A DNA stretch of 64,000 nucleotides from CAVRUH01 sp963822595. Its GTDB lineage: Bacteria; Chlamydiota; Chlamydiia; Chlamydiales; Waddliaceae. This document shows positions 51,693-60,626 of the stretch, in pieces. The notes beneath the pieces were generated by a model, which worked only from the letters and a program-made list of their open reading frames with translations, had not been told where the DNA came from and searched no databases. Positions within the stretch are counted from its first letter, which is position 1; every line of letters starts with the position of its first letter. The stretch is taken from assembly GCA_963822595.1 (NCBI GenBank), contig CAWGIG010000005.1, forward strand, positions 434,001 to 498,000. Direction: 5' to 3'. The position numbers and the translations under genes are program-made.

Positions 51693-51882
51693 TAGATTGC
51701 ATAGCCAAAATTAACAGGATAAGCAGGATCGCAAGCGGCAGGATAAAAAAAGGATAAGAAAAGAAAAAAAAGATTAAGAAAAAAATTATTTATTTTCTTA
51801 AAAAATATTTCTTTTCTTATCCTTTTTTATCCTGCCGCTTGCGATCCTGCTTATCCTGTTAATTTTGGCTATGCAATCTATC
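51691..51882. repeat. AGGATAAG-type long inverted repeat, copy C
   Basis: The arms begin GATAGATTGCATAGCCAAAA and mirror exactly at the right end; the core is CAGGATAAGCAGGATCGC. It lies precisely between two convergent stop codons (51690-51692 and 51885-51887), so it could serve as a shared bidirectional terminator. The outer 20 bp are unrelated to copies A and B. Confidence 0.93.
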
Positions 51883-51884
51883 TA

Positions 51885-54827
51885 TTAAACCTGTTCGATT
51901 TTGAGTGTCGGCTCACCTTTGCTTGCTAGAATGCTGTTTTCCTTCTCGAGGAGCGCACTTCCCGCAAAAACTACTGTTGTAGCTGGATTGTAATGCGGCT
52001 CGATATGCTTCTTCACTGATTCTACAACGTCATCTTTCGACAACTTAATCAGCTTTTCTCGCCATGCTTGACGTACTTCTTTCGGTTTTCCTTCTCTGAG
52101 CCAAGAGTAGGCAACATACCCACGGCTTCCCGGTGAAATAGGAGAATCCATATCTTGAAAAATTTCCAATTTTGCCTCTTCAATGTCGGTGTCAGTGAAT
52201 TTTCCATGAAGGACCTTATTAATCGCCATCTTAAAAGTGGCAAGAGTCCTGCTAATGTTCGGATCTCGGTAAGCATAAAAAGAAAAAATTCCGGCCGTCG
52301 TGCTTTGATTCGCATGACTTCCGTAGGCTCCTCCTTTTTCTCTTATTTCAGGATGCAATACAAGCGTATCAAAAAGATGGGAAGCGACACTCAAAGAGGG
52401 ACTATCCGAATGCACGTAGGGTACGGTCTCGAAAGCTTTACAGGTAAATGCAACCGGTGAGGCGATGACTCGTCCCTGATTCGTAACTGGCTTAACATCA
52501 AAGTTATTTTTCCATGGAGCAAAATCTTTGCTAGGAAGATCTTTTAGTCCGAAAAATCCGGATTGTTTGATCTCCGCATATTTCTCTCCGTCGCACGTTA
52601 ATACCAAATGTGCCCCTTTCGCGCAAAGTAGGCGCTCTTTCAGTGACTGAAACTTCGCTAAAAGAAAATCAGGTTGAAAGTTTTCAGCTATTTGCTTAAC
52701 TTGTGAAAAATATTTAAGGCCGCCCCAGGAATTGGAGATATAACAAGGGACGTTGATTCCGCTCGAAGAAAGGCTCATAGCATATTTTAGGGCATTTTGA
52801 ACAAGGTTTCCTTGGAGCCCAGCATGATGTTTCAAAACAACTTCTTTGATGCGTGCAACGTCGCTAAAATCGGCTGTTTTTATCATATCGCTAAGAATTT
52901 CAAATAGCTTATCAGTTTTGCGATAAAGCGCTTTTCCATGAAAGGTCAGCGCGGGGAAGAATACATTTCCGTCTTGCGCCTGTCTGTTCATGGTTGTTGA
53001 AACTGACACCCCACCCGTATGTGCCTGAATGAATTCCAGATTCTTGCCATAATCTCTTCCACCGCAACCTACTTGTGGAAGCAAAAGAGTAAAAAGTTGG
53101 ATGTACGACAATTCATCATCTTTGATCTCAGGAAGAGGAAAGACGATATCCGCATATAGAATTTTATTGGTGAAAGCTTCGTGGTGAAATACTTCTATAT
53201 TTCCAACTTTTTCAATAGACAAAGCATAGTTTTTAACTTCTTTAGGAACACTCTCAAGCGTAATTTTTGGTAACAGATCTGAATCAGCATCCTGTTGGAG
53301 CTTCTGAAACTCCTCTAGTTCTCGGGCGAGACGAATGATTTTTTCTGCATCAACGTTTTTTCCAATTTCTTTCAACTGTTCTTGTTCTTTTTCTCGTTCG
53401 ACTGCTGCAAGCTCTTTGTTCGGAAGAAGAGTAACCCTGATAAAATGGGGATTGTTGATATAATATTTATTAATCAGTTCTCCAATAAATTTTGGATTTT
53501 CTGTGAATTTTTTTAGAAGAGCGTCGCATAAGGAGTGCACTTTCAATCCATCTTCGGGAAGTCCGCCGTGCTGCTTCAACAGGGCAGCGCGCATAAATAA
53601 GGATAGTCCATAAGGTGAGGAATCGCCGGTGATTTCACTGCGGTGGAATTCAACCTGATGGATAGCATTTTCGATGAGGTTTTGTGGGGCGCCTTCATTT
53701 GCGATCTTCTTCAAGGTGTCGAAGGTTAGTTTTTCTAGAGGTTCGGCATTTTGCGGTTCGCAGCCTCTGAAATTGATGATGAAAGGGACCTCGCTGATAT
53801 CAGTATCCATCCATGCTGAGGCCTGTTTGCAAAGCCCCGATTTCAAATAGGCGAGTTTCAATGGCGCCGCATCTGTTCCCATCAGCACGATGTTCAATAT
53901 ACTTAATGCGAGAAGTTCCTCTTGTTCTAAAATCGAGCATGTTAACCAACCAAGAGCTATGAGGGTCTGTTCTTTCGGATCTTGCTCTGCACTTATCGGA
54001 TAGGGGATCTCTTTTCTGATAGCCTGCTTGAAACGTGGTTGTTTTTTCAAAGGAGGGATCGGCGCCAACTTCTCGATGCCTTTCAATGTATTTTTTTCAA
54101 TGAAGTCCAGGTGTTTTTCTAGGGGCATATTTCCGTAAAAGAAAAAGAGGCAGCGACTGGGGTGGTAGTAAGTTTTGTGAAAATCGAGCAACTTTTGGTA
54201 AGTCAGGCCAAGAATTTCATGAGGATTTCCCCCGGAGTTATGTCCATATGTCAGGTCAGGGAATAAGGCTTCGTATAAAGCCTCCACAAGTCGCGTATCA
54301 GGAACGGCAAAGGCTCCTTTCATTTCATTAAAAACGACACCTTTGAATTCTAGAGGTGACTTTGGATCCTCGGGATTTGAAAACTCTAAGCGGTGTCCTT
54401 CTTGGAGGAAACTCAGTTCTTTGAGGTTAGGTTTAAAGACCGCATCGAGGTAGACTTCCAGCAAGTTATAAAAATCTTCAGGAACTTGCGAGGCTGCAGG
54501 ATAGCAGGTGAAGTCGGAACCCGTAAGGGCATTCATAAATGTATTGAGGCTGCGTCGCGTCATGGCAAAGAAAGGATCTTTGACAGGGTACTTTTCTGAA
54601 CCGCAGAGGACAGTATGTTCGAGGATATGGGCTACACCGTCAGAGTTATCGGGGAGGGTTTTGAAAGAAAGGCAAAACACATTTTCGGGATCATCGTTGG
54701 CAATATGCATGACTTGCGCCCCTGTAGGGAGGTGGACAAGTTCTCTCAATTGACAGTTTATTTCCGGCAGATTGACAATCCTTTTTACCTCGAAATCGTG
54801 ATACTTCTCGCCTATAGTGTTAAACAT
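51885..54827 (-). CDS. M16C (PreP/insulinase-type) zinc metallopeptidase
   Basis: In this 980-aa product the inverted zinc motif HILEH is near residue 69 in SDGVAHILEHTVLCGSEKYP, followed by MTRRSLNTFMNALTGSDFTC, and the distal Glu lies in GVVFNEMKGAF. The size and the phrases match the M16C presequence-protease group, which forms two half-shells and degrades short unfolded peptides. Chlamydia genomes carry an insulinase-family protease of this type. It is probably cytosolic, because no signal peptide is visible. Confidence 0.93.
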   Translation of the reverse strand: MFNTIGEKYHDFEVKRIVNLPEINCQLRELVHLPTGAQVMHIANDDPENVFCLSFKTLPDNSDGVAHILEHTVLCGSEKYPVKDPFFAMTRRSLNTFMNALTGSDFTCYPAASQVPEDFYNLLEVYLDAVFKPNLKELSFLQEGHRLEFSNPEDPKSPLEFKGVVFNEMKGAFAVPDTRLVEALYEALFPDLTYGHNSGGNPHEILGLTYQKLLDFHKTYYHPSRCLFFFYGNMPLEKHLDFIEKNTLKGIEKLAPIPPLKKQPRFKQAIRKEIPYPISAEQDPKEQTLIALGWLTCSILEQEELLALSILNIVLMGTDAAPLKLAYLKSGLCKQASAWMDTDISEVPFIINFRGCEPQNAEPLEKLTFDTLKKIANEGAPQNLIENAIHQVEFHRSEITGDSSPYGLSLFMRAALLKQHGGLPEDGLKVHSLCDALLKKFTENPKFIGELINKYYINNPHFIRVTLLPNKELAAVEREKEQEQLKEIGKNVDAEKIIRLARELEEFQKLQQDADSDLLPKITLESVPKEVKNYALSIEKVGNIEVFHHEAFTNKILYADIVFPLPEIKDDELSYIQLFTLLLPQVGCGGRDYGKNLEFIQAHTGGVSVSTTMNRQAQDGNVFFPALTFHGKALYRKTDKLFEILSDMIKTADFSDVARIKEVVLKHHAGLQGNLVQNALKYAMSLSSSGINVPCYISNSWGGLKYFSQVKQIAENFQPDFLLAKFQSLKERLLCAKGAHLVLTCDGEKYAEIKQSGFFGLKDLPSKDFAPWKNNFDVKPVTNQGRVIASPVAFTCKAFETVPYVHSDSPSLSVASHLFDTLVLHPEIREKGGAYGSHANQSTTAGIFSFYAYRDPNISRTLATFKMAINKVLHGKFTDTDIEEAKLEIFQDMDSPISPGSRGYVAYSWLREGKPKEVRQAWREKLIKLSKDDVVESVKKHIEPHYNPATTVVFAGSALLEKENSILASKGEPTLKIEQV

Positions 54828-54898
54828 AGTCCTCTTTATGTTGAAATTTTAATCGAAATGAGTTAATATAGCTCTTTACCCAGTTTAATTACAAGCAT

Positions 54899-55738
54899 AT
54901 GAAAAAAAGTAAATTACTTCCTAATGTTATCACTGCATTTGCCCTAACCTGCGGATTATTCATTATTTTTAAAACGAATATGATTCCTCCAGGTCAAGTG
55001 GATTTCCATTTATTGACATTAACAGCCGGATTGATGCTTTTGGCAGCTTTTGCCGATGTATTGGATGGAGCCGTTGCGAGGGTCATGCATGCGGAAAGCG
55101 ATTTCGGCATTTATTTTGATAGCATGTCGGATGCGATTACATTTGGCGTAGCGCCATCAGTGGTAGTCTTGAAAACCTTTTCTGTAGAGCCAGGTACACA
55201 TTTTTCTTATATGCTGACTTTTGCAGCAATGATTTATTCTGTGTCGGGAGTATTGCGACTCGTTCGTTATAATCTGTCGACTCAAAAGGCAAAGTTGGAT
55301 GTGGAGTTGGCGGCATCCGATAAGAAAAATTTCACTGGATTACCTATTCCAGCTGGCGCAGCAGCAGTTATTTCGATGAATTTATTTCTTTTATCTGAGG
55401 AATTTGACTTGCTTTTTTCGATAGGTCTTCAGACGAGGATGTGGATTTTGTTTTTCACATTGATTGTTCTGGGATATTTCATGGTGAGTCGCTGGAAATT
55501 CCCGAGTGTTAAGACCTTTCAGATACGGGTATCCTCATTTCAGGTAATATTTTTTACAGTATTGGCCGCTGTGTTGATTTTTTACGGCATCTTTAATCAT
55601 TTTGCTGTCGTATTTTTTGGCATGACCTGGTCATATATTGTTCTAGCTTGGACATTGTCATTGATTCGGCTCATCTCGGGCAAGCGATCGAAGACCCTCG
55701 AAGACTTCGAACCCGAACCCGACGATCTCGAAGAGTAG
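54899..55738 (+). CDS. pssA: CDP-diacylglycerol-serine O-phosphatidyltransferase
   Basis: This 279-aa membrane enzyme makes phosphatidylserine. The CDP-alcohol phosphotransferase motif DG..AR........G...D...D is complete: DGAVARVMHAESDFGIYFDS followed by MSD, near residues 60-82. Seven or more hydrophobic segments surround it, for instance LLTLTAGLMLLAAFADVL. The acidic tail is DFEPEPDDLEE. It is divergent from the M16C gene. A GGACG-type repeat follows. Confidence 0.94.
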   Translation: MKKSKLLPNVITAFALTCGLFIIFKTNMIPPGQVDFHLLTLTAGLMLLAAFADVLDGAVARVMHAESDFGIYFDSMSDAITFGVAPSVVVLKTFSVEPGTHFSYMLTFAAMIYSVSGVLRLVRYNLSTQKAKLDVELAASDKKNFTGLPIPAGAAAVISMNLFLLSEEFDLLFSIGLQTRMWILFFTLIVLGYFMVSRWKFPSVKTFQIRVSSFQVIFFTVLAAVLIFYGIFNHFAVVFFGMTWSYIVLAWTLSLIRLISGKRSKTLEDFEPEPDDLEE

Positions 55739-55744
55739 AGCCTG

Positions 55745-55828
55745 CATGGACGTAATGGACGTCATGGACAATTTAAACCACTCCGTCCATGTAGTCCATT
55801 ACGTCCATGTCGTCCATGTTGTCCATTG
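55745..55828. repeat. Small GGACG-type inverted nonamer array
   Basis: Three units of the ATGGACGTA/ATGGACGTC type (55745-55772) face about five TCCATGTAG/TCCATGTCG units (55783-55828), and the two sides pair. It starts seven bases after the pssA stop. It is built from the same nonamer as 31602-31770. Confidence 0.85.
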
Positions 55829-55883
55829 CTCCTCATATTGAATCATTTCAGAAAAAAGTTTGTTTAGGTCCCAGGAAAACTTC

Positions 55884-55906
55884 AATACCGTACTTTATAC
55901 GGTTTT
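55884..55906. promoter_or_regulatory. Effector-type regulatory palindrome, site 2
   Basis: AATACCGTAC-TTT-ATACGGTTTT is an inverted repeat with two mismatched pairs. It ends 19 bases before TATAAT (55926-55931), so its centre is near -43 from the probable start of the 1454-aa gene's transcript. It has the same layout as the sites at 16941 and 63629. Confidence 0.72.
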
Positions 55907-55962
55907 AATAAAAGTCCCAATTTCTTATAATAGTTCATTTAAATTTAATAATAGATAGTTTT

Positions 55963-58900
55963 ATGTTTAGTGATGTTTTAAATAGATTCCGAGACAAAGA
56001 AAATTGCTTAATTTCCTATGAAAGCAAAAGTAAATGGCAAATTAAAGAATCTAAAATCAAAAATCTTATGGAAGAGGTGGCTAACATCCAAAGGTCAGTA
56101 GGATGGGGGGATGGCTACCTTAGTTTAGCGTCTGAAAGATGTCATGATTGTAGTAATCTCAAAGTGACGGTTCTAGATATAAATACCAGAGAGAGGGTTG
56201 CCTATGCCATTGTAGTCCCACAAAATGGGGTGTGGTACGTTTCTCAATTTGCCGTCATGAAAACCCATCAAAATATGGGTATTGGCAAATGTCTTGCAGG
56301 GAGAATTTTTAGAGAAGCGCGCATGCACGCGATTAACACCGTTTATCTCGAAACCGATCATAACACCGTTGGATATTATAGAAAGTTGGAGACCAATGAT
56401 AGGATATGCAAAGTAGCCAAAGTTGGCATAGACAGCTTGAATAGGGAATGGTATAGGATTACCTATTCTCTCGGACACTGGGTTGATTCACTGATCCAAG
56501 AAATGGATACGCAAAATAGTGTCGATGATAAATTTTTCAATAAAATAGACCCCATATGCGGTTATCTGCCTCAAAGTGCTAAAGAGATCCGGCAAGAAGA
56601 CTTCAAATTGCTCTATGAAAGATTAAAGCATCGACCCTCCTGCGGTTTGTTTTTGAAGGAAATTTGCGCTTGGATTAGCCGTAAGGGTAATAATGAAATC
56701 ACAAAAGTTCTAATAGATTTCGTTTCAAATGAACCTAGCCAACAAATAAAAGTTGAATTTGCAACGGCCTGCTCCTTGTCTGATTGGGGAAGTATTCTCA
56801 TTAGATTTTTACCAGAGTTTGGTATTGAAAGTGAGCAAGTTCGATTTGAGATTCTCAAAAATATGATCAGGAATGGTCTCTCTTCATTTATGGTATTATA
56901 TCTCGATTCATTCCAAAAATTTGGCATCATTAATCCTGAATATATTATTGAACTGGCGAAATTATCAGCTGAAAGGAACTCGGAGTATTGTGTCCATTTT
57001 AGTCAAATGTTAGGAATTGCAGATGAAAATGTAGTATTGGCAATCTTAGATCCCTATGCCTTAAAAGACCTTGGTTTCAATATCCAAAACAAAACCGAGG
57101 AAGAGCTCATCCCCCTATTTGAAAACGCAGCAAAAATCAAAGGGCGTGACGCTGCTAGTTATATACCTTTTGCCAAAATCAAGGATCAAGCTGCTTTGAT
57201 TAGGATTGCACGCAATGCTCTTCGACAAAGTGCTTTTTGGGTTTCACGGTCTTTCGATCGATTTAAAATCGAAGATGAACAGGTTAGAATTGAGTTATAC
57301 AAAGAGGCATTTATTTATTGTGACATATTTTGGATAAAAAGGTTCTGTCAAAGCATAAAATATTTTGAAATTCACGATGAAATGGCTAGGGTTTGCCTTG
57401 CGAAGTGGTATATAGGGCAGGGTGTGGATATTTCTGAATGGATTAAAGACTTTAATATCAATCAAGAGCAAGACAGAGTCGATATTGCCACGCTGGCTGC
57501 TGCCGTTCCAAGTTCTAATTTTTCGGAATTCGTAGAAGCTTATGAAATCGAACAAGAAGAAGAAAGGAAGAAGTTAGCAGTGATTGCTCTAACAAATTCA
57601 CCCGCAAATTTCTGCCAGAATTTTAAAAACTTCCGAATCATGAATGAATCAGACCGTTTCATGTTTGCAAACCTTGTTCTGGATAGCTCATCCAATGATG
57701 TTTTTTTGAAAATAAAAGATTATGAAATTTTTGATGAGGTACAAAGAATTATACTTGCAAAGAAAGCTTTTGGAAAGGGCCTTACAGGTCAGATGAATAC
57801 GATTCGAGAATTTAAAATTTCAGTTCCTGAAGCTCGCTACGAATGTGCAAAGCTCGATGCATCCCACTTTCCAACAAATATGGTTTCAAATTGGCACAAA
57901 TACAACATCACAAATGAGAAATGGCGTATAGAAATTGCAAAAATTATTGCTCGACGTGATGGAGGTTCCCTATCGCAATTTATCCCACAATTTTGCATTA
58001 CAGATCAGAGTGCTCTTGGCGAGATAGCCCTTTTGGCCGCAGCAAACAATGGATTATACACTTCTTTTTATATCAAAAACTTCAATTTACAAAGCGAACA
58101 ATTGAGAATACTGGTTGCTCTTGCTGCAGGAAGTGGAGCCTGCCAATACATAGCAAATTATGAAATTACAGATATGGATTCGCTTTCAAAAATTGCAAAA
58201 AATGCTGCAGGATTTCTTGGGTCGGAAATAATTGCTTGCATGAGATATTTTAAGTTAGACGCGATCTCAACATATGAAGTATGGAAAATCTATACGAGAT
58301 ATAATGGAGAAATCTCATTATCCTATTTAAACCATTTTGATCTGTATTTTAAAAATCCCGAAAAGTTTTTTGAAATAGCCATGATAGGTATTTTGAATGC
58401 TCCCATTTCAAGTGACTATTGCAGTTATAATTTAGTACAAAGTAAAAATCCTATTCTTAAATTGTTTCCTGCAATTAATAGAGAGGATCAGTTTCCAAAG
58501 GCGGTAGAGGAAGTAAAGCAACTGGTTCATAATTTCTTTGGAACTCACGACATACTTAACTATTTTGAAAGCGAGCTCCTCACACCACCGGATGCTCATT
58601 TTCTTACAGTCACTGTTGGAATGTTAACTATGAAGAGGGTTTCGAAGGAAAATACCCAATGGATCGTCGAAAAGGGTTTTATTAAGAGCATTCTCAAATT
58701 TCAGGAAGTGAACATGCGATATCATCTCATTGACCTGATTACTGATATTGCGTCCACAGAGATTTCAAGACACTTATTTGAAAAGCTTTATTCGGGGGCT
58801 CCGCAACATACCCTTTTTCCGATGATGTTAGCAGTCCTCCTGATCCATCAAAAAGTCGATGACGCTTTGGTCGAGATGATTATTAATCATGCAAAAAAAC

Positions 58901-60327
58901 GAGAGTACAAAGATCCTAAAAATCTTAAAGCGCTCATTAACGGATTGTATGGCATTCTAATCAATTATAACTTTTCAATAAACGAGTGCTCAAGACTTTT
59001 AAAGCATGTTTTTGCATCAAATGATCCAAGTCTGTGTATTATGAATATCAGGATGATCGAGGCCATTATAGGATTTGGGGGTAAAATACAATTGCAAGAG
59101 GAGTTTTTAGATCTAGAATCTATCATCATCGATCATTTCAAGACAAAAATTCCAATCAAAGGAGTTGCCAACTTTTTTGAAAAGTATCGCTTAACAATTG
59201 ATACATTTCAAAATCCAAATAACTTATTTATCTATGCTGGAAAGTTAAATACGCTTGTGGATAAGATGCCTTTACAGGCTCTAGCGAGATTTGTGGAAAT
59301 GATCCTGAATGGTACCTTTAAAATGGATCGGTATAAAAATAGCATCCATCTTGAAACTGTTTTCAAGGGAAGGGAATCTATGCAGGCCGAATGGAAAAAA
59401 GGTTTTAAGGGTCCTTGCAACCCTCTAACACTGTTAAACGAACATGAATCAATATCTTTCTACGATCTCTTAAAAGATGTTATTATTGGACATAAACATA
59501 TAGATTCTACTCTTTGTCCGTTTCTGATCGCATACCTAAATAAACCTGCGGACAGTACGTCTCTATTGATTCAGATATCAAAAGCATTAAAAGAATGCAA
59601 AAAAGGGGGCGTTGAGAGTCGTTGGCTACTATTTCAAAGACATTCCATACGTTTTATGAAACCCAAATTATCTCAAACTCAGCAAAAAGTCGAGCTCGAT
59701 CAGATGATTCGTTGTATCACTATTAAAGAAGGTCAGACTATCGTCCCTATTGCTGGTGCTATGGTTATATTGAACGACCTTCGTGAATATGAAAAAAGAT
59801 TAAAAAATATCACTTATGACACGGAAGAATGGACTATAGAAGATTCCGATGATCCTGAGGCCCTTCTGAACTGCGGAACAGCAGTTGATGGCAGCTGTCA
59901 GAGAGTGGATGGAAGTGCACAATTGAATAAGCATCTTCTTGGGTATATTCTGGACGGGAAAAATAGGATCATTTACGTTAAAGATAAAGAGGGCAAGATG
60001 ATTGCTAGGAGCATATTCCGCATCCTCTGGGATAAGAAACGCGAAGTTCCAGTTCTATTTATGGAAAGAGTTTACCCTAGAACGATCCGTGTGCCTATCA
60101 AGAAGGCGATAATGAATTTTGCAATAGAACGTGCAAGACAGCTTGGACTCACTTTAACAATAGCCGTGGAGGATGGGCCTTATGAAGCACTAAATTATGA
60201 GGGTAGTCTCTCGTCACTTAGTTGCAGCGCTCCTCATGAATATTCCGATGCAGGAGGTTCGCATCAAACGAATGGCGTCTATGAGATCCCTAGTTGTAAA
60301 GTCATTTTTATGGCTGAGGTCCTATAA
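55963..60327 (+). CDS. Giant repeat protein with GNAT-like domains at both ends
   Basis: In this 1454-aa product residues about 30-160 look like a GNAT acetyltransferase: VWYVSQFAVMKTHQNMGIGK is the acetyl-CoA loop and strand, followed by RIFREARMHAINTVYLETDH and a VGYYRKL end. From about 200 to 800 run many degenerate 35-40-residue helical units with the recurring pattern F.I.DE..R..IA..AA (FKIEDEQVRIELYKEAFIYC, YEIEQEEERKKLAVIALTNS, YEIFDEVQRIILAKKAF). Residues about 1270-1454 (CGTAVDGSCQRVDGSAQ, ILDGKNRIIYVKD, GKMIARSIFRILWD, PVLFMERVYPRTI, IERARQLGLTLTI) again resemble a GNAT-like fold. There is no signal peptide. A palindrome and TATAAT lie upstream. Probable effector; enzymatic activity untested. 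Confidence 0.82.
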   Translation: MFSDVLNRFRDKENCLISYESKSKWQIKESKIKNLMEEVANIQRSVGWGDGYLSLASERCHDCSNLKVTVLDINTRERVAYAIVVPQNGVWYVSQFAVMKTHQNMGIGKCLAGRIFREARMHAINTVYLETDHNTVGYYRKLETNDRICKVAKVGIDSLNREWYRITYSLGHWVDSLIQEMDTQNSVDDKFFNKIDPICGYLPQSAKEIRQEDFKLLYERLKHRPSCGLFLKEICAWISRKGNNEITKVLIDFVSNEPSQQIKVEFATACSLSDWGSILIRFLPEFGIESEQVRFEILKNMIRNGLSSFMVLYLDSFQKFGIINPEYIIELAKLSAERNSEYCVHFSQMLGIADENVVLAILDPYALKDLGFNIQNKTEEELIPLFENAAKIKGRDAASYIPFAKIKDQAALIRIARNALRQSAFWVSRSFDRFKIEDEQVRIELYKEAFIYCDIFWIKRFCQSIKYFEIHDEMARVCLAKWYIGQGVDISEWIKDFNINQEQDRVDIATLAAAVPSSNFSEFVEAYEIEQEEERKKLAVIALTNSPANFCQNFKNFRIMNESDRFMFANLVLDSSSNDVFLKIKDYEIFDEVQRIILAKKAFGKGLTGQMNTIREFKISVPEARYECAKLDASHFPTNMVSNWHKYNITNEKWRIEIAKIIARRDGGSLSQFIPQFCITDQSALGEIALLAAANNGLYTSFYIKNFNLQSEQLRILVALAAGSGACQYIANYEITDMDSLSKIAKNAAGFLGSEIIACMRYFKLDAISTYEVWKIYTRYNGEISLSYLNHFDLYFKNPEKFFEIAMIGILNAPISSDYCSYNLVQSKNPILKLFPAINREDQFPKAVEEVKQLVHNFFGTHDILNYFESELLTPPDAHFLTVTVGMLTMKRVSKENTQWIVEKGFIKSILKFQEVNMRYHLIDLITDIASTEISRHLFEKLYSGAPQHTLFPMMLAVLLIHQKVDDALVEMIINHAKKREYKDPKNLKALINGLYGILINYNFSINECSRLLKHVFASNDPSLCIMNIRMIEAIIGFGGKIQLQEEFLDLESIIIDHFKTKIPIKGVANFFEKYRLTIDTFQNPNNLFIYAGKLNTLVDKMPLQALARFVEMILNGTFKMDRYKNSIHLETVFKGRESMQAEWKKGFKGPCNPLTLLNEHESISFYDLLKDVIIGHKHIDSTLCPFLIAYLNKPADSTSLLIQISKALKECKKGGVESRWLLFQRHSIRFMKPKLSQTQQKVELDQMIRCITIKEGQTIVPIAGAMVILNDLREYEKRLKNITYDTEEWTIEDSDDPEALLNCGTAVDGSCQRVDGSAQLNKHLLGYILDGKNRIIYVKDKEGKMIARSIFRILWDKKREVPVLFMERVYPRTIRVPIKKAIMNFAIERARQLGLTLTIAVEDGPYEALNYEGSLSSLSCSAPHEYSDAGGSHQTNGVYEIPSCKVIFMAEVL

Positions 60328-60365
60328 CCAAGTCGGAGCTGGCGTAAATTGCGGCAGATTCCCGC

Positions 60366-60626
60366 ATTTGAATCAGTCGCCCTCGCGATGCGCTACGGGC
60401 TCTGTCCCTTTTTCATCCATCCCCCGGGTTCCGTTGCGTCACCCGGGGCTTTAATGGGTACGTCCTTCGCGATGCGCTACGGACTCAGGAATAAGTGATT
60501 TCATGAGTCGGGAGCGCATCGCGAAGGACGTATCCATTAAAGCCCATGGTGACGCATCGGAACCGTGGGTAGATCAGGTATTACCTCAGAGCTCGGAGCG
60601 CATCGCGTAGAGCGACTGATTAGATT
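60366..60626. repeat. CGCGATGCGCTCC-type long inverted repeat, second copy
   Basis: The left arm starts ATTTGAATCAGTCGCCCTCG, and the right arm ends with GTAGAGCGACTGATTAGAT. Inner words TCCTTCGCGATGCGCTACGG, GTGACGCATCGGAACCGTGG and TTTAATGGGTACGTCC are shared with 41501-41791. The right end contributes the stop codon of the ankyrin gene (60620-60622). The gap between the two convergent genes is otherwise empty. Confidence 0.88.

Noticed and set aside
60197..60454. Open frame at the end of the 1454-aa gene
   Set aside because: It is a shadow of the large gene running into the palindrome, without start signals.
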